Notes: generated by a model from the letters alone, not told the origin. A stretch of DNA of 64,000 nt from Betaproteobacteria bacterium SCN2 (GCA_008923285.1 WBSG01000027.1:434752-498751), one strand, 5' to 3'; positions 39,991 through 50,181 are shown, numbered from the stretch's first letter. Made by a program: numbers and translations.

Positions 39991-40851
39991 CTAGATCAGC
40001 CAGTACACGAATATGAACAGGCCCAGCCAGACGACGTCGACAAAATGCCAGTACCAGGCCACGCCCTCGAAACCGAAGTGATGCTCGGCCGTGAAGTGGC
40101 CCTTGATGGAGCGGCCGAGGATCACGATCAGCATCAGCGTGCCCACGGTCACGTGGAACCCGTGGAAGCCGGTCAGCATGAAGAAGGTCGCGCCGTATGC
40201 ACCCGCCCCCAGGGTCAGCCCGAGGTCATTGTAGGCATGGATGTACTCGTACACCTGCAGGCCCATGAAGGCAAGGCCCAGGGCCACGGTCAGGAACAGG
40301 CCCCAAACCAGCTGGCTGCGATTGTTCTTCTTCAGCCCCCAGTGCGCCCAGGTCACGGTCGCGCCCGACGTCAGCAGCAGCAGGGTGTTGATCGCCGGGA
40401 TGCCCCAGGCGCCCATGGGCGTGAACTGGTAGCCGTCGGCGGTCAGACCCGGCCCCGCAGTCGGCCAGGTTGCCGTGTAACCGCTCCACAACTGCTCCAT
40501 GGTGTCCGCTTCGCCCAGCCAAGGCACCGACAGCACGCGCATGTAGAACAATGCGCCAAAGAAGGCGGCGAAGAACATCACTTCCGAGAAGATGAACCAG
40601 CTCATGGCCCAGCGGAAGGAAAGGTCGACCTGCCTGTTGTGCTTGCCGCTCTCGCTCTCGCGAATGACCGTGCCGAACCAGCCGAACAGCATGAATGCGA
40701 GCACGGCAAGTCCCGCCCACAGCATCCAGCCGCCGCCAACGCCGTTGATCATGAACGTTGCGCCGAGCGCCATCAGGGTCAGCGCCACCGAGCCCACGAT
40801 GGGCCAGTGCGACGGCGCCGGCAAGTAGTAACCGCCAGTTTGTGATGCCAT
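39991..40851 (-). CDS. coxC: caa3/aa3 cytochrome c oxidase subunit III
   Basis: A 286-residue protein from the ATG at 40851 (MASQTGGYYLPAPSHWPIVG) with seven helices. Subunit III motifs include SFRWAMSWFIFSEVMFFAAF and GFHGFHVTVGTLML, ending HFVDVVWLGLFIFVYWLI. It is the last gene of the cox operon before the terminator. Confidence 0.97.
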   Translation of the reverse strand: MASQTGGYYLPAPSHWPIVGSVALTLMALGATFMINGVGGGWMLWAGLAVLAFMLFGWFGTVIRESESGKHNRQVDLSFRWAMSWFIFSEVMFFAAFFGALFYMRVLSVPWLGEADTMEQLWSGYTATWPTAGPGLTADGYQFTPMGAWGIPAINTLLLLTSGATVTWAHWGLKKNNRSQLVWGLFLTVALGLAFMGLQVYEYIHAYNDLGLTLGAGAYGATFFMLTGFHGFHVTVGTLMLIVILGRSIKGHFTAEHHFGFEGVAWYWHFVDVVWLGLFIFVYWLI

Positions 40852-40877
40852 GCTGTTGTCTCCTCTCCTGTTATCGT

Positions 40878-41072
40878 TCAATTCGCAACCAGCCACACGA
40901 TCCCGAGCAGTATCAGCACGAACAGCGCTGCCGAGGCCAGGCCCATGACGATCACCTGGACCGGCGTCAGCTGTACTGCGTCCTGCTCGTAGTGCGATTT
41001 TTTCCTGACACCAAAAAAACTCCAGAACACCGCCCTGGCGGCCTGCCACAGGCTGCCGCGATGCTCAGCCAT
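40878..41072 (-). CDS. DUF2970 small membrane protein
   Basis: A 64-residue protein starting MAEHRGSLWQAARAVFWSFF with GVRKKSHYEQDAVQLTPVQV and a C-terminal helix. This matches DUF2970, always found between ctaG and coxC in betaproteobacteria. It overlaps ctaG by 8 bp. Confidence 0.85.
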   Translation of the reverse strand: MAEHRGSLWQAARAVFWSFFGVRKKSHYEQDAVQLTPVQVIVMGLASAALFVLILLGIVWLVAN

Positions 41073-41622
41073 TTGTTCCCTGCCCCGCCGCGTGCGCCGC
41101 CTTGTTCGCCTCGGGATGAACGAAGAAGGTGTACGACAACGTGATGGTGTTCACGTCAGCCGGCAGCGACGGATCCATCACCATCATCACCGGCATCTGC
41201 CGCTTTTCACCGGCCTTCAGGGTTTGCCCGGTGAAGCAGAAGCATTCGATTTTCTTGACGTACTGCGCGGCCAGCTGCGGGCCGTAGCTGGGAATGGCCT
41301 GACCGGTGATGTCCCGGTCGGTCAGATTCTCCACCTCGTAAAGCACCTGCACCATCTCGCCCGGATGCATGCTGATGCTGCTTTGCACCGGCGTGAACCT
41401 CCACGGCAGGTTCGCATCCACGTTAGCGTCGAACTCCAGGGTGATGGTGCGGCTGGTATCCACCTGAGTGTTCTTCGCCAGCACCTGCGCGTCGCCGGAA
41501 TTGATGCCGGTCACCTCGCAGATCTTGTTGTAGAACGGCACCATGAGGAAGCCGAAGCCGAACATGCCCAGTGCGGCAATCCACAGCTTGCGCAGGAGTA
41601 TGCGGTTTTCGGTCTTTTCCAT
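41065..41622 (-). CDS. ctaG: cytochrome c oxidase assembly protein CtaG (Cox11)
   Basis: Copper chaperone for CuB of subunit I. It has 185 residues: one helix near 10-28, then a periplasmic immunoglobulin-like domain with the copper motif KIECFCFTGQTLKAGEKRQM (CFC) and MPVMMVMDPSLPADVNTITL. It lies 4 bp after the small assembly gene. Confidence 0.96.
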   Translation of the reverse strand: MEKTENRILLRKLWIAALGMFGFGFLMVPFYNKICEVTGINSGDAQVLAKNTQVDTSRTITLEFDANVDANLPWRFTPVQSSISMHPGEMVQVLYEVENLTDRDITGQAIPSYGPQLAAQYVKKIECFCFTGQTLKAGEKRQMPVMMVMDPSLPADVNTITLSYTFFVHPEANKAAHAAGQGTNG

Positions 41623-41626
41623 CTGG

Positions 41627-41722
41627 CTACGCCCCGGCGTTCATCACGGTGTACAGGAAGATGCCGATGGCGATGGCTGCGAGCACCAGAGCAGTCAGAA
41701 TGTTGCGTTTGGCTTGCTGCAT
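41627..41722 (-). CDS. 31-residue cytochrome oxidase small assembly protein
   Basis: A short frame beginning MQQAKRNILTALVLAAIAIG, a single helix, between coxA and ctaG. GGGAGAG lies just before the ATG at 41722. Such short proteins are annotated as cytochrome oxidase small assembly protein at this exact position in other betaproteobacteria. Confidence 0.75.
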   Translation of the reverse strand: MQQAKRNILTALVLAAIAIGIFLYTVMNAGA

Positions 41723-41768
41723 TTCTCTCCCGACTGCGGGCGGCGCACGCGCCGCCCGCGATTCGTTG

Positions 41769-43349
41769 TCACTTCACGACCGGGGCCGTCTCGAAGGTGT
41801 GATACGGCGCCGGCGACGGCACGGTCCACTCCAGTCCTTCTGCGCCCTCCCATACCTGGTCGGTCGCCTTCTGCCCGCCCTTGATCGCCTTGATGATCAG
41901 GTACAGGAAGATGAGCTGGCTAAAGCCGAACAGGAACGCGCCGACCGAGGCGATGGCGTTGAACTCGGCAAACTGCAGCGCATAGTCCGCATAGCGGCGC
42001 GGCATGCCGGCCAGGCCCAGGAAGTGCATCGGGAAGAAGGTGATGTTCATCGAAATCACCGACAGCCAGAAATGCAGCTTGCCCAGCCTCTCGTCGTACA
42101 TGTGTCCGGTCCACTTGGGCAGCCAGTAGTAGACGCCGGCGATGATCGCGAACAGCGCGCCCGACACCAGCACGTAGTGGAAGTGCGCCACCACGTAGTA
42201 GGTATCGTGGATCTGGATGTCCACCGGGGTCATCGCGCACACCAGGCCGGAGAAGCCGCCGATGGTGAACAGGCAGACGAAGGCGATGGCGAACAGCATC
42301 GGCGTCTCGAAGGTCATCGAGCCCTTCCACATGGTCGCTACCCAGTTGAACACCTTCACGCCGGTGGGCACGGCGATCAGCATGGTGGAATACATGAAGA
42401 ACAGCTGCGCGGTCGCCGGCATGCCCACGGTGAACATGTGGTGCGCCCAGACGATGAAGGACAGGATGGCGATGGAGGCCGTCGCGTAGACCATCGAGGC
42501 GTAGCCGAACAGCGGCTTGCGCGCGAAGGTCGGGATGATCTGCGACACCACGCCGAACGCCGGCAGGATCAGGATGTACACCTCGGGATGGCCGAAGAAC
42601 CAGAAGATGTGCTGGAACATGACCGGATCGCCGCCCCCCGCCGCGTTGAAGAAATGGGTGTCGAAGTTGCGGTCGGTGAGCAGCATGGTCACGGCCCCCG
42701 CCAGCACCGGCACGGTGGCGATCAGCAGGTAGGCAGTGATCAGCCAGGTCCATACGAACAGCGGCATCTTCATCATCGTCATGCCGGGCGCGCGCATGTT
42801 GAGGATGGTGGTGATGATGTTGATCGAGCCCATGATCGACGAAGCGCCGAGGATGTGCACCGCGAAGATGGTGAGGTCGTAGCTGATGCCGCCCTGGATG
42901 AACAGCGGCGGGTACATGGTCCAGCCACCGGCCGGGCCGCCGCCGGGCATGAACAGGGTGAGGACCAGCAGGAAGCCGGCCACCGGCAACAGCCAGAAAC
43001 CCCAGTTGTTCATGCGCGGGAACGCCATGTCGGGCGCGCCGATCATGAGCGGGATCTGCCAGTTGGCGAAGCCCGCCCAGGCCGGCATGATCACGCCGAA
43101 CACCATGATCAGGCCGTGCAGCGTGGTCATCTGGTTGAAGAACTCCGGGTCCACCACCTGCAGGCCGGGCTGGAACAGCTCGGCGCGGATGACCAGCGCC
43201 ATGGTGCCGGCGATAAGGAACATGATGCCGGCGAACCACATGTACAGGCTGCCGATGTCCTTGTGGTTGGTGGTGGTCAGCCAGCGCATGATTCCGCTGG
43301 GCTGGGCGTGGCCGTGGTCGTCGTGGGCGTGAGTTGCGTCGTGCGCCAT
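41769..43349 (-). CDS. coxA: cytochrome c oxidase subunit I (aa3/caa3 type)
   Basis: Heme a and a3-CuB catalytic subunit. It has 526 residues and twelve helices. The A1-type proton-channel motif is [20 protein letters not shown]; the CuB His pair is [12 protein letters not shown]; the heme ligands lie in [11 protein letters not shown] and [13 protein letters not shown]. It follows coxB and precedes the small assembly protein and ctaG. Confidence 0.98.
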   Translation of the reverse strand: MAHDATHAHDDHGHAQPSGIMRWLTTTNHKDIGSLYMWFAGIMFLIAGTMALVIRAELFQPGLQVVDPEFFNQMTTLHGLIMVFGVIMPAWAGFANWQIPLMIGAPDMAFPRMNNWGFWLLPVAGFLLVLTLFMPGGGPAGGWTMYPPLFIQGGISYDLTIFAVHILGASSIMGSINIITTILNMRAPGMTMMKMPLFVWTWLITAYLLIATVPVLAGAVTMLLTDRNFDTHFFNAAGGGDPVMFQHIFWFFGHPEVYILILPAFGVVSQIIPTFARKPLFGYASMVYATASIAILSFIVWAHHMFTVGMPATAQLFFMYSTMLIAVPTGVKVFNWVATMWKGSMTFETPMLFAIAFVCLFTIGGFSGLVCAMTPVDIQIHDTYYVVAHFHYVLVSGALFAIIAGVYYWLPKWTGHMYDERLGKLHFWLSVISMNITFFPMHFLGLAGMPRRYADYALQFAEFNAIASVGAFLFGFSQLIFLYLIIKAIKGGQKATDQVWEGAEGLEWTVPSPAPYHTFETAPVVK

Positions 43350-43376
43350 GTTGTTGTCTCCTCTTTCCCTTGTCCG

Positions 43377-44540
43377 TTAGTTGCCTGCCGGGGCCGCAGC
43401 TTCGGCGCCACCCTTCATGCCCGCCACCTGCACCGGCTGAGCCACGTCGCCCACGCTGTTGCCGAGGCCGTTGCGCTGGTAGGTCACCACCGCCGCGATA
43501 TCGGCTTCTGACAACTGGTTGCCGAAGGCGGCCATTGCCGTGCCGGGCTTGCCGTTCAGCACGATGTCGATGTGCGCGTCGATCGGACCGGTGGCGATTG
43601 CGGAACCGGTAATGCCCGGGAAGGCGCCCGGGATGCCCGCGCCGTTGGCCTGGTGACAGGCTGCGCAGTTGGCGTTGTAGACCGCTTCGCCCTTGGCCAT
43701 GAGTTCTTCCTTGCCGAAGGTCTTGCTGTTGTCGGCCGCCGCCATGGCCGCGCCCTGCTTCTTGGCGGCAAGCCAGGCGTCGTATTCCTCCTGGGTCACC
43801 ACTTTCACCACGATGGGCATGAAGGCGTGATCCTTGCCGCACAGCTCGGTGCACTGGCCACGGAAGGTGCCGGTGGTTTCGGACTTGAACCAGGCGTCGC
43901 GAATGAAGCCGGGAATTGCATCCTGCTTGACTGCGAGTTCAGGCACCCACCAGGCATGGATGACGTCGCCGGCGGTGAGCAGCACGCGCACTTTCTTGTT
44001 GACCGGCACCACCATGGGCTCATCGACCTCGAGCAGGTAGTGCTCGCCCTTGGCTTCCTTGTTCTGGATCTGCGCGCGGGGCGTGGACAGCGTGGACATG
44101 AACTTCACGTCGTCCTTGAGGTAGTCGTATTCCCACTTCCACTGATAACCGGTGACCTTGACGGTCATGTCCGGGTTGGAGGTGTCCTTCATCGCCAGCA
44201 CCTGCTTGGTAGCCGGATAGGCCATGCCGATCAGGATGAAGAAGGGGATGATGGTCCAGATGATCTCCACGGTGGTGTTCTCGTGGAAATGCTCGGCCTT
44301 GTGGCCGGCGGACTTGCGATGTTTCCAGATGGAATAGAACATCGCGCCGAACACCACGATGAAGATTCCCAGGCACACCAGATTGATCAGGGTATGCAGG
44401 TCATAGACATCACGGGCCAGGGCGGATTGCGGTTCCCGCAGGTTGAATTGATAGTCCGCCCAGACAACGCCCGAGATCATCGTCCCGGACAGGGCGGCCA
44501 GCGTTTTGCCCAGCAGCGGGCGTAGCGCGCTTCTTTTCAT
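43377..44540 (-). CDS. coxB: cytochrome c oxidase subunit II with fused cytochrome c (caa3 type)
   Basis: A 387-residue protein: signal sequence, two helices (about 45-70 and 92-112), the CuA domain with VPELAVKQDAIPGF and GQCTELCGKDHAFMPIVV (Cys, Cys, His, Met ligands), then a C-terminal cytochrome c domain with NCAACHQANGAGIPGAFP from about residue 290. The heme domain marks a caa3-type enzyme. It heads the coxBA genes after DUF2244. Confidence 0.97.
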   Translation of the reverse strand: MKRSALRPLLGKTLAALSGTMISGVVWADYQFNLREPQSALARDVYDLHTLINLVCLGIFIVVFGAMFYSIWKHRKSAGHKAEHFHENTTVEIIWTIIPFFILIGMAYPATKQVLAMKDTSNPDMTVKVTGYQWKWEYDYLKDDVKFMSTLSTPRAQIQNKEAKGEHYLLEVDEPMVVPVNKKVRVLLTAGDVIHAWWVPELAVKQDAIPGFIRDAWFKSETTGTFRGQCTELCGKDHAFMPIVVKVVTQEEYDAWLAAKKQGAAMAAADNSKTFGKEELMAKGEAVYNANCAACHQANGAGIPGAFPGITGSAIATGPIDAHIDIVLNGKPGTAMAAFGNQLSEADIAAVVTYQRNGLGNSVGDVAQPVQVAGMKGGAEAAAPAGN

Positions 44541-44588
44541 GTCTTCCCCATCCTCCTCACGTAAATTCTGTTTTGTATATTTGTTTTT

Positions 44589-45074
44589 TCAGCCCGCATT
44601 GATGCGGGTCTGTAATGCTTTCGCGAGTTCGAGCCTGGCTTCGTCGGTCAGGTATGCGCCCAGTTCGGTTTCCCGTCCGCATGACCGCAAAGCCAGCTTC
44701 ACCTTGCCGCCCGGCCTTGCACCGACCAACACCAGCTTCACCCACTTGCCATTGAGCGTGCGGCTTTCCAGATGGCCCCCATGCCTGCGCTCAATCAGAA
44801 TTTCGTCGCCACGGATGCGAATGGACTCGTAATCACCCGCGTTGCTGCCCAGCGCAGCGAATGCCCAGGCCAACACGCCAACCTCGATACCCGCAAAGGG
44901 AAGGATCAGCCAGTACCCCAACCAGCTGAACACCGAGGCGACAAGCAGCGTTACGGTCGCAATCCCCCAGAACACTCTGTCGCGCTCGGTCCGTGTCAGT
45001 GAACAGTTGGGCCGGGAAAAGAAACTAAACCGGTCCTGCTCGGTCTGTGGACTTGTATCAAGCGCCAGCGGCAT
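44589..45074 (-). CDS. DUF2244 membrane protein
   Basis: A 161-residue protein from the ATG at 45074. Two close helices (RVFWGIATVTLLVASVFSWL and LPFAGIEVGVLAWAFAALG) are followed by a cytoplasmic beta-rich part (GDEILIERRHGG, LNGKWVKLVLV). DUF2244 proteins are often beside coxB; function unknown. A longer upstream frame with a CxxC is not supported. Confidence 0.85.
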   Translation of the reverse strand: MPLALDTSPQTEQDRFSFFSRPNCSLTRTERDRVFWGIATVTLLVASVFSWLGYWLILPFAGIEVGVLAWAFAALGSNAGDYESIRIRGDEILIERRHGGHLESRTLNGKWVKLVLVGARPGGKVKLALRSCGRETELGAYLTDEARLELAKALQTRINAG

Positions 45075-45105
45075 CTGCGATTCCACCTGCGACAATTTGC
45101 CACAG

Positions 45106-45134
45106 ACTCTACACCCCTGAACCGCAGCGGGCAA
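45106..45134 (-). promoter_or_regulatory. possible promoter of the cox operon
   Basis: On the minus strand TTGCCC (45134-45129), a 17-bp spacer and TAGAGT (45111-45106) lie 32 bp before the DUF2244 start. Both hexamers match 4 of 6 consensus bases, so support is modest. The rest of the 128-bp gap to bioD is AT-rich. Confidence 0.3.
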
Positions 45135-45202
45135 GGGTGAGCATTCACATAACTAATTGATTTGAAGATTAAATATCTTTATTTTTACGTATTCTGATTT
45201 GC

Positions 45203-45886
45203 TTATTTTCTAGGCAGGAACACTTGCTGCAACAGGCTGTCGATGTTGCCCAGGTCTTCTGCCGCATCGCCTTGCCAGGGAATTTCGCCGAGGCAGGGTG
45301 CATGCAAAATACTGCGCAGACTGGCCAGATTGTCCGCAGTTGCCGCCATGTGCGGATCGATCCGGTTGGCGATCCAGCCGGCCAGGATCAGTCCGCGCGC
45401 GCGAATCGCCTCGGCCGTCAGCAAGGCATGGTTGAGACAGCCGAGACGCAGCCCCACCACCATGATGACCGGCAGCCCCAGGTGCTGCGGAATCGCATCC
45501 ATGCCGCAGGCGTCGTTGAACGGCACCAGGAAGCCGCCGGCTCCCTCCACCACTACTACATCCGCCTGCACGGCAAGCTGCGCGTAGGCCTGCTCGATGA
45601 CTTCGAGCTGCATCGACACGCCTTCTAGCCGCGCTGCGAGGTGCGGCGCAATCGCCGGTGCGAAGCAATAAGGATTAACCAGTCCCAGCGGAGCCGCCAC
45701 GTTCGAGGCCGACATCAGCAGGCGCACGTCCTCGTTCATACCGTCCGCATCAATGCCGGCCGCCACCGGCTTCATCACCGCCACGCGCAGTCCGCGCAGC
45801 TTGAGCGCTTCGACCAGCAGGCGCGCCGCATGGGTCTTGCCCGCTGCGGTATCGGTGCCGGTGATGAAATAGCCGCGCGCACTCAT
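45203..45886 (-). CDS. bioD: dethiobiotin synthetase
   Basis: ATP-dependent ring closure of DAPA with CO2 to dethiobiotin. It has 227 residues from the ATG at 45886. The P-loop is GYFITGTDTAAGKTHAARLL and the second motif is VVVEGAGGFLVPFND. It is last in the operon bioB-F-H-C-D, 5 bp after bioC. Confidence 0.97.
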   Translation of the reverse strand: MSARGYFITGTDTAAGKTHAARLLVEALKLRGLRVAVMKPVAAGIDADGMNEDVRLLMSASNVAAPLGLVNPYCFAPAIAPHLAARLEGVSMQLEVIEQAYAQLAVQADVVVVEGAGGFLVPFNDACGMDAIPQHLGLPVIMVVGLRLGCLNHALLTAEAIRARGLILAGWIANRIDPHMAATADNLASLRSILHAPCLGEIPWQGDAAEDLGNIDSLLQQVFLPRK

Positions 45887-45891
45887 CGCAT

Positions 45892-46800
45892 TCAGCGCAA
45901 GCCGGCCTTGCGCCGCTGGATGTTGAACTGGATCACCTGGCGTCCGTCTTCGAGCCGCGTCTTGTCGTCGGCCCAGGCATGGCCATAGATCACTTCGTAG
46001 CTGGCCGGCAGGCGGCCATCCTTGCGATAACCCTCGTACGCCTGTTCCAGCTTTTGCCAGGCCGACTTGCCCATCATGCCGCGTGCACGATCGAGCGCGG
46101 CGTTGTGCGCGCCGATGCCCTTCAGATCGCGCATCAACGACTTGAGATCGGCGTAGGTCAGCGTGAACATTTCCATTTCCATGACCGGATGCTGGAATCC
46201 CGCATGCACCAGCATGTCGCCAAGGTCGTGCATGTCGAGAAAACGGCTGACATGGCTGCCGCCATCCACCTGCGCGAACGCCTGGCGCAGCTCCTTCAGC
46301 GTGTCGGGGCCGAAGGTGGCGAACAGCAGCAAGCCGCCGGGGGCGATGACGCGATGCAGTTCGCGAAAGGCCGCTTCCGGCTCGCTCGCCCATTGCAGGG
46401 CAAGGCTGGACCAGACAAGGTCGATGCTGGATCTCGTCAAGGGCAGGCGCTCGATGTCGCCGCAGACGTGGCTCTCGCGCGCGGCACCCGGCAGCAGGCG
46501 CTTGACGAGCCCCGTCAGCCCCGCCTCGTGCTGCCGTCCTCGCGCCGCCTGCAGCATCGGCAGGGCCAGGTCGAGGCCGATCCGTTCAGCCGCAGGATAA
46601 CGCGCCTGCAAGAGGCGCAGGCCGAGGCCGGTGCCGCAGCCGGCATCGAGGATGCGCGCCGGCCGGATGTTCATCAGGTCGAGGCGTTCGTCCAGGCGCG
46701 CCAGCACCTCGCGCTGCAGGGCGGCATGCGCATCGTAGCTTGCCGCGGCGCGGCCGAAGGCGCGCGCCACCTCGCGCTTGTCCAGCTTCGGCTCAGCCAT
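45892..46800 (-). CDS. bioC: malonyl-ACP O-methyltransferase BioC
   Basis: Methylates malonyl-ACP to start pimelate synthesis. It has 302 residues. KREVARAFGRAAASYDAHAA at the N terminus and motif I ILDAGCGTGLGLRLL are typical of BioC, as is LVWSSLALQWASEPEAAFRE. It overlaps bioH by 8 bp. Confidence 0.95.
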   Translation of the reverse strand: MAEPKLDKREVARAFGRAAASYDAHAALQREVLARLDERLDLMNIRPARILDAGCGTGLGLRLLQARYPAAERIGLDLALPMLQAARGRQHEAGLTGLVKRLLPGAARESHVCGDIERLPLTRSSIDLVWSSLALQWASEPEAAFRELHRVIAPGGLLLFATFGPDTLKELRQAFAQVDGGSHVSRFLDMHDLGDMLVHAGFQHPVMEMEMFTLTYADLKSLMRDLKGIGAHNAALDRARGMMGKSAWQKLEQAYEGYRKDGRLPASYEVIYGHAWADDKTRLEDGRQVIQFNIQRRKAGLR

Positions 46801-47518
46801 GCGCAGCCTGCCCGATCATTTCCGCAACCTGCCGCGGATGCGACAGGAAAGGCGCGTGTCCCGCGCCTTCGATTTCGTGCAGCGTTGTGCCCGGCAGGCT
46901 GTGCGCCAGCCAGCGCGCCGCAGCGACCGGCGCCAGCTTGTCGCCGGTTCCGTGGATCAGCGTCAGCGGCCGGTCCAGCTTCGGCAAGCTCGCGCGCAGG
47001 TCGGTGCGCTGCAGGATGTCGAGGCCCGACTCCAGCACGCCTGCGGCAGGCCGCGCCTGGTCCAGCAGCCTGCGCCGCAACCCGGCCAGCACCGCGCGCA
47101 TCTCGCTCGAGCCTTGCGCCTGCAGGGACAGGAAACGCCTGATCGTGCCGGCATAGTCTTCGGCGAGGCTGGCGGCAAACTGGTCGAACACCTCGGCATC
47201 AACGCCGTGCGGCCAGTCGGGACGCTTGACGAAACAAGGCGTGGCGGCGACCAGGACCAGGGCGGAAACTTTCTCGGGGTGGGCCAGCGCGACATGCGCG
47301 GCGACCAGGCCGCCGAGCGACCAGCCGACCAACTGCGTGTCTTCTTCCAACTGCGCGGCGATGCTTTCCGCCATCCGCGCCAGATCGGCAGCGGCCGCGC
47401 TGCCGGCATAGCCGGGCAAGGGCAAGGCCCGCGCTCCGGGAAAAAACTCCAGCAGCGGCTCCCAGATGACGGGATGCGTGCCCCAGCCGTGCAGCAAGAC
47501 TTGCTTCATCGCCATCAT
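46793..47518 (-). CDS. bioH: pimeloyl-ACP methyl ester esterase BioH
   Basis: Alpha/beta hydrolase that removes the methyl group from pimeloyl-ACP methyl ester. It has 241 residues from the ATG at 47518, which overlaps the bioF stop (ATGA); Met codons three codons later are alternatives. LLHGWGTHPVIW is the oxyanion region, GWSLGG the nucleophile elbow, and GAGHAPFLSHP holds the catalytic His. Confidence 0.94.
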   Translation of the reverse strand: MMAMKQVLLHGWGTHPVIWEPLLEFFPGARALPLPGYAGSAAAADLARMAESIAAQLEEDTQLVGWSLGGLVAAHVALAHPEKVSALVLVAATPCFVKRPDWPHGVDAEVFDQFAASLAEDYAGTIRRFLSLQAQGSSEMRAVLAGLRRRLLDQARPAAGVLESGLDILQRTDLRASLPKLDRPLTLIHGTGDKLAPVAAARWLAHSLPGTTLHEIEGAGHAPFLSHPRQVAEMIGQAAHG

Positions 47519-48684
47519 GCCCGGTCGAGCGCCTGGATCGTGGACACAAGCCGCGTCACTTCCTCGGGCGTATGTGCGGACGACAGCGAGATGCGCAGGC
47601 GCGCCGTGCCTCTGGGCACGGTCGGCGTGCGGATCGCGGGCACCAGCAGGCCCAGTTCCAGCAATTTCCGGGATACCGCGACCGCTTCGGCATTGCCGCC
47701 GATCAGCAGCGGCTGGATCGGCGTGGCGGAAGGCATCAGACGCCAATGCGGCAGCCCGGCCAAGCCGGCGCGCAGCGCCTCGACATGCCCGCGCAGGCGG
47801 TCGCGACGGGCCTGCCCGGCTGCGACCTGCTCGAGGCTAGCCAGCAAGGCCGCCGCCAGCGCCGGCGGCATGGCGGTGGTGTAGATGTAGGTGCGCGCCT
47901 TCTGCACCAGCCATTCCACGACGTCGGCGTGCGCCGCCACCGCCGCGCCGAACACGCCGGCGGCCTTGCCGAGGGTGGCGAGATAGATCACGCGCGGGCT
48001 TTTCCTGGCCGCCTCGGTGAGGCCGCCGCGGCCCTCGTCCAGCACGCCGAAACCATGGGCATCGTCGAGGTACAGCCAGGCGTCGTGCGCCTCGGCCAGT
48101 TCGAGCAGGCGATCGACGTCAGCGACATCGCCGTCCATGCTGAACACGAGATCGGCGCAGATCAGCTTGTCGCGCGCCGCGCTCCTCTTGAGCCGGCTTT
48201 CCAGCTGGCCGAGGTCGGCGTGGGCAAAGCGGGTGAACTTCGCGCCGCATTGCTGCGCGGCGTCGTTGAGCGAGGCATGGTTGAGCTTGTCGGCGAAGAC
48301 TTCGCCATGGCGGCCGAGCAGCGCGGTCAGCACGCCGAGATTGGCCATGTAGCCGGTGGAGAACATCAGCGCCGCCGGCTTGCCGACGAAGGCGGCGAAA
48401 GACTGCTCGAATTCGTGATGCAGGCGGTGATGACCGGTGACGAGATGAGAAGCGCCCGCGCCTACTCCGTATTCGCCAATGGCGGCCGCTGCCGCCGCGG
48501 CCAGTGTCGGGTCGTTCGCCAGGCCCAGATAATCGTTGCTGCAGAAGGAAACCAGTTCGCGCCCGTCGACCCGCACGTGCGCGCCCTGCGCCGACTCCAG
48601 CAGGGAACGCTTGCGCAGCAGGCTTTCGCTTTCGAGCTGCGCCAGGCCCTGCTGAATCCGGGCCAGCGCATCGAATGCACTCAT
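47515..48684 (-). CDS. bioF: 8-amino-7-oxononanoate synthase
   Basis: PLP enzyme joining pimeloyl-ACP and alanine. It has 389 residues from the ATG at 48684, which overlaps the bioB stop (ATGA). [14 protein letters not shown] and [19 protein letters not shown] are family signatures; the PLP lysine is in [15 protein letters not shown]. Confidence 0.97.
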   Translation of the reverse strand: MSAFDALARIQQGLAQLESESLLRKRSLLESAQGAHVRVDGRELVSFCSNDYLGLANDPTLAAAAAAAIGEYGVGAGASHLVTGHHRLHHEFEQSFAAFVGKPAALMFSTGYMANLGVLTALLGRHGEVFADKLNHASLNDAAQQCGAKFTRFAHADLGQLESRLKRSAARDKLICADLVFSMDGDVADVDRLLELAEAHDAWLYLDDAHGFGVLDEGRGGLTEAARKSPRVIYLATLGKAAGVFGAAVAAHADVVEWLVQKARTYIYTTAMPPALAAALLASLEQVAAGQARRDRLRGHVEALRAGLAGLPHWRLMPSATPIQPLLIGGNAEAVAVSRKLLELGLLVPAIRTPTVPRGTARLRISLSSAHTPEEVTRLVSTIQALDRA

Positions 48685-49658
48685 GCAGGCGTCAGGCCGA
48701 GCTTGCCGAACAGCGCCTGGTCCCGTTCCCACTCGGGATTGCCGGTGGTCAGGAGCTTGTCGCCGTAGAAGATGGAATTGGCGCCGGCGAGGAAACACAG
48801 GGCCTGCACCGCATCGCTCATCTGCTGGCGCCCGGCGGACAGGCGCACGTAGGAAGTCGGCATGAGAATGCGCGCCACCGCGATGGTGCGCACGAACTCG
48901 ATCGGGTCGAGCGCGTCGGTGCCGTGCAGCGGCGTGCCTTCCACCTGCACCAGCAGGTTGATCGGCACCGACTCCGGCGGCGGGTCGAGGCTCGCCAGCT
49001 GCGCCAGCAAGCCCGCGCGCTGGGTGCGCGATTCGCCCATGCCGACGATGCCGCCGGCGCACACGTTGATGCCGGCGCCGCGCACCTTGTTCAGCGTGTC
49101 GAGGCGATCCTCGAAGTCGCGCGTGGAAATGATCTCGCCGTAGAACTCGGGCGCGGTATCGAGGTTGTGGTTGTAATAGTCGAGGCCGGCGTCACGCAGC
49201 TGCTCGGCCTGGCCTTCGCGCAGCATGCCCAGCGTGCAGCAGGTTTCCAGGCCCAGCGCCTTCACCTCGCGCACCATGGTCAGCACTGGGTCGAGGTCCT
49301 TCTGCTTGGGACCGCGCCAGGCGGCGCCCATGCAGAAGCGGCTGGCGCCGGCGTCCTTCGCGGCGCGCGCGGCCGTCAGCACCGCATCGATGTCGAGCAT
49401 GGGCTCATCGGCCACGGCGTTGGGGTGGCGCTTCGACTGCGGGCAGTAGCCGCAGTCCTCCGGGCAGCCGCCGGTCTTGATCGACAGCAGCGTGGACAAC
49501 TGCACCTTGTTCGGGTCGAAATGCTGGCGATGTGCGCTTTGCGCCTCGTACAGCAAATCATTGAAGGGCTTGGCGAACAGTGCCTCGACGGCGGCCACCG
49601 GCACTTTTGTTTCCGCCGGCTGGTGCACGTGGATGGACGAACAACTGCAACTACTCAT
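48681..49658 (-). CDS. bioB: biotin synthase
   Basis: Radical SAM enzyme that inserts sulfur into dethiobiotin. It has 325 residues. The radical SAM Cys triad is [16 protein letters not shown] and the second cluster region has [10 protein letters not shown] Cys/Ser-rich MSSCSCSS start precedes the usual N terminus. It overlaps an upstream membrane protein gene by 8 bp. Confidence 0.98.
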   Translation of the reverse strand: MSSCSCSSIHVHQPAETKVPVAAVEALFAKPFNDLLYEAQSAHRQHFDPNKVQLSTLLSIKTGGCPEDCGYCPQSKRHPNAVADEPMLDIDAVLTAARAAKDAGASRFCMGAAWRGPKQKDLDPVLTMVREVKALGLETCCTLGMLREGQAEQLRDAGLDYYNHNLDTAPEFYGEIISTRDFEDRLDTLNKVRGAGINVCAGGIVGMGESRTQRAGLLAQLASLDPPPESVPINLLVQVEGTPLHGTDALDPIEFVRTIAVARILMPTSYVRLSAGRQQMSDAVQALCFLAGANSIFYGDKLLTTGNPEWERDQALFGKLGLTPA

Positions 49659-50109
49659 GGATGGCTACCTCGATGGTCATGTCCTGCCAGTCTTCCCTGG
49701 CCGCTTTCCAGATGGCGTAGAGCCCCCATGGCACCACGACCAGGAACACCAGCAGCCACACCGCCATGAGCCCGCTCCAGCCGCCCATGAGTTCGTAGAT
49801 GGGCTGGCCGATCACCATCATGGCGCCGGTCGCGCCGTAGAAGCGGTAACCGGCCCAGCGGTGGAAATGGCGCGTGCGCTCGTTGGGATGGTGCGCGATG
49901 CTGGCGTAGACGAAAATCGAGGCCGCGAGCCAGATCATCAGCGGCGGGAAAGACAGTACCAGGGGCAGGAAGCCGATCTTCTGGCCGGCCAGCAGCTTGC
50001 CCAGCGTCAGGGCGGAAATGCCTGCGGTAATGGCGGCGACGCTGCAGATATTGAATAATTGTGCGGAAAATCGGGAGGATTTGGCGCTGATGACGCGTTT
50101 TACTTTCAT
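49651..50109 (-). CDS. uncharacterised four-helix membrane protein
   Basis: A 152-residue protein from the ATG at 50109 ([20 protein letters not shown]). Four hydrophobic helices are predicted, for example [40 protein letters not shown] and [20 protein letters not shown]. No family was recognised. It is the first gene of the biotin transcript and overlaps bioB by 8 bp, so co-expression is likely. Confidence 0.7.
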   Translation of the reverse strand: MKVKRVISAKSSRFSAQLFNICSVAAITAGISALTLGKLLAGQKIGFLPLVLSFPPLMIWLAASIFVYASIAHHPNERTRHFHRWAGYRFYGATGAMMVIGQPIYELMGGWSGLMAVWLLVFLVVVPWGLYAIWKAAREDWQDMTIEVAIHE

Positions 50110-50181
50110 TGGGGCTTCCTGGAATTTAGCCGGATTATCAGCGCCCCGCCGCCATGCTGTCAAAAAACGCACCGGAAAAAA

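Noticed and set aside
41571-43511. 646-codon plus-strand frame opposite coxA
   Set aside because: Antisense to a certain oxidase subunit, without ribosome-binding site or domain.
45075-45134. N-terminal extension of the DUF2244 protein with a CxxC motif
   Set aside because: The extension is not family-like and covers the only promoter-like sequence before the gene.
50110-50181. BirA operator before the biotin operon
   Set aside because: No TTGTAACC-type inverted repeat is visible in the short comF-bio intergenic region.
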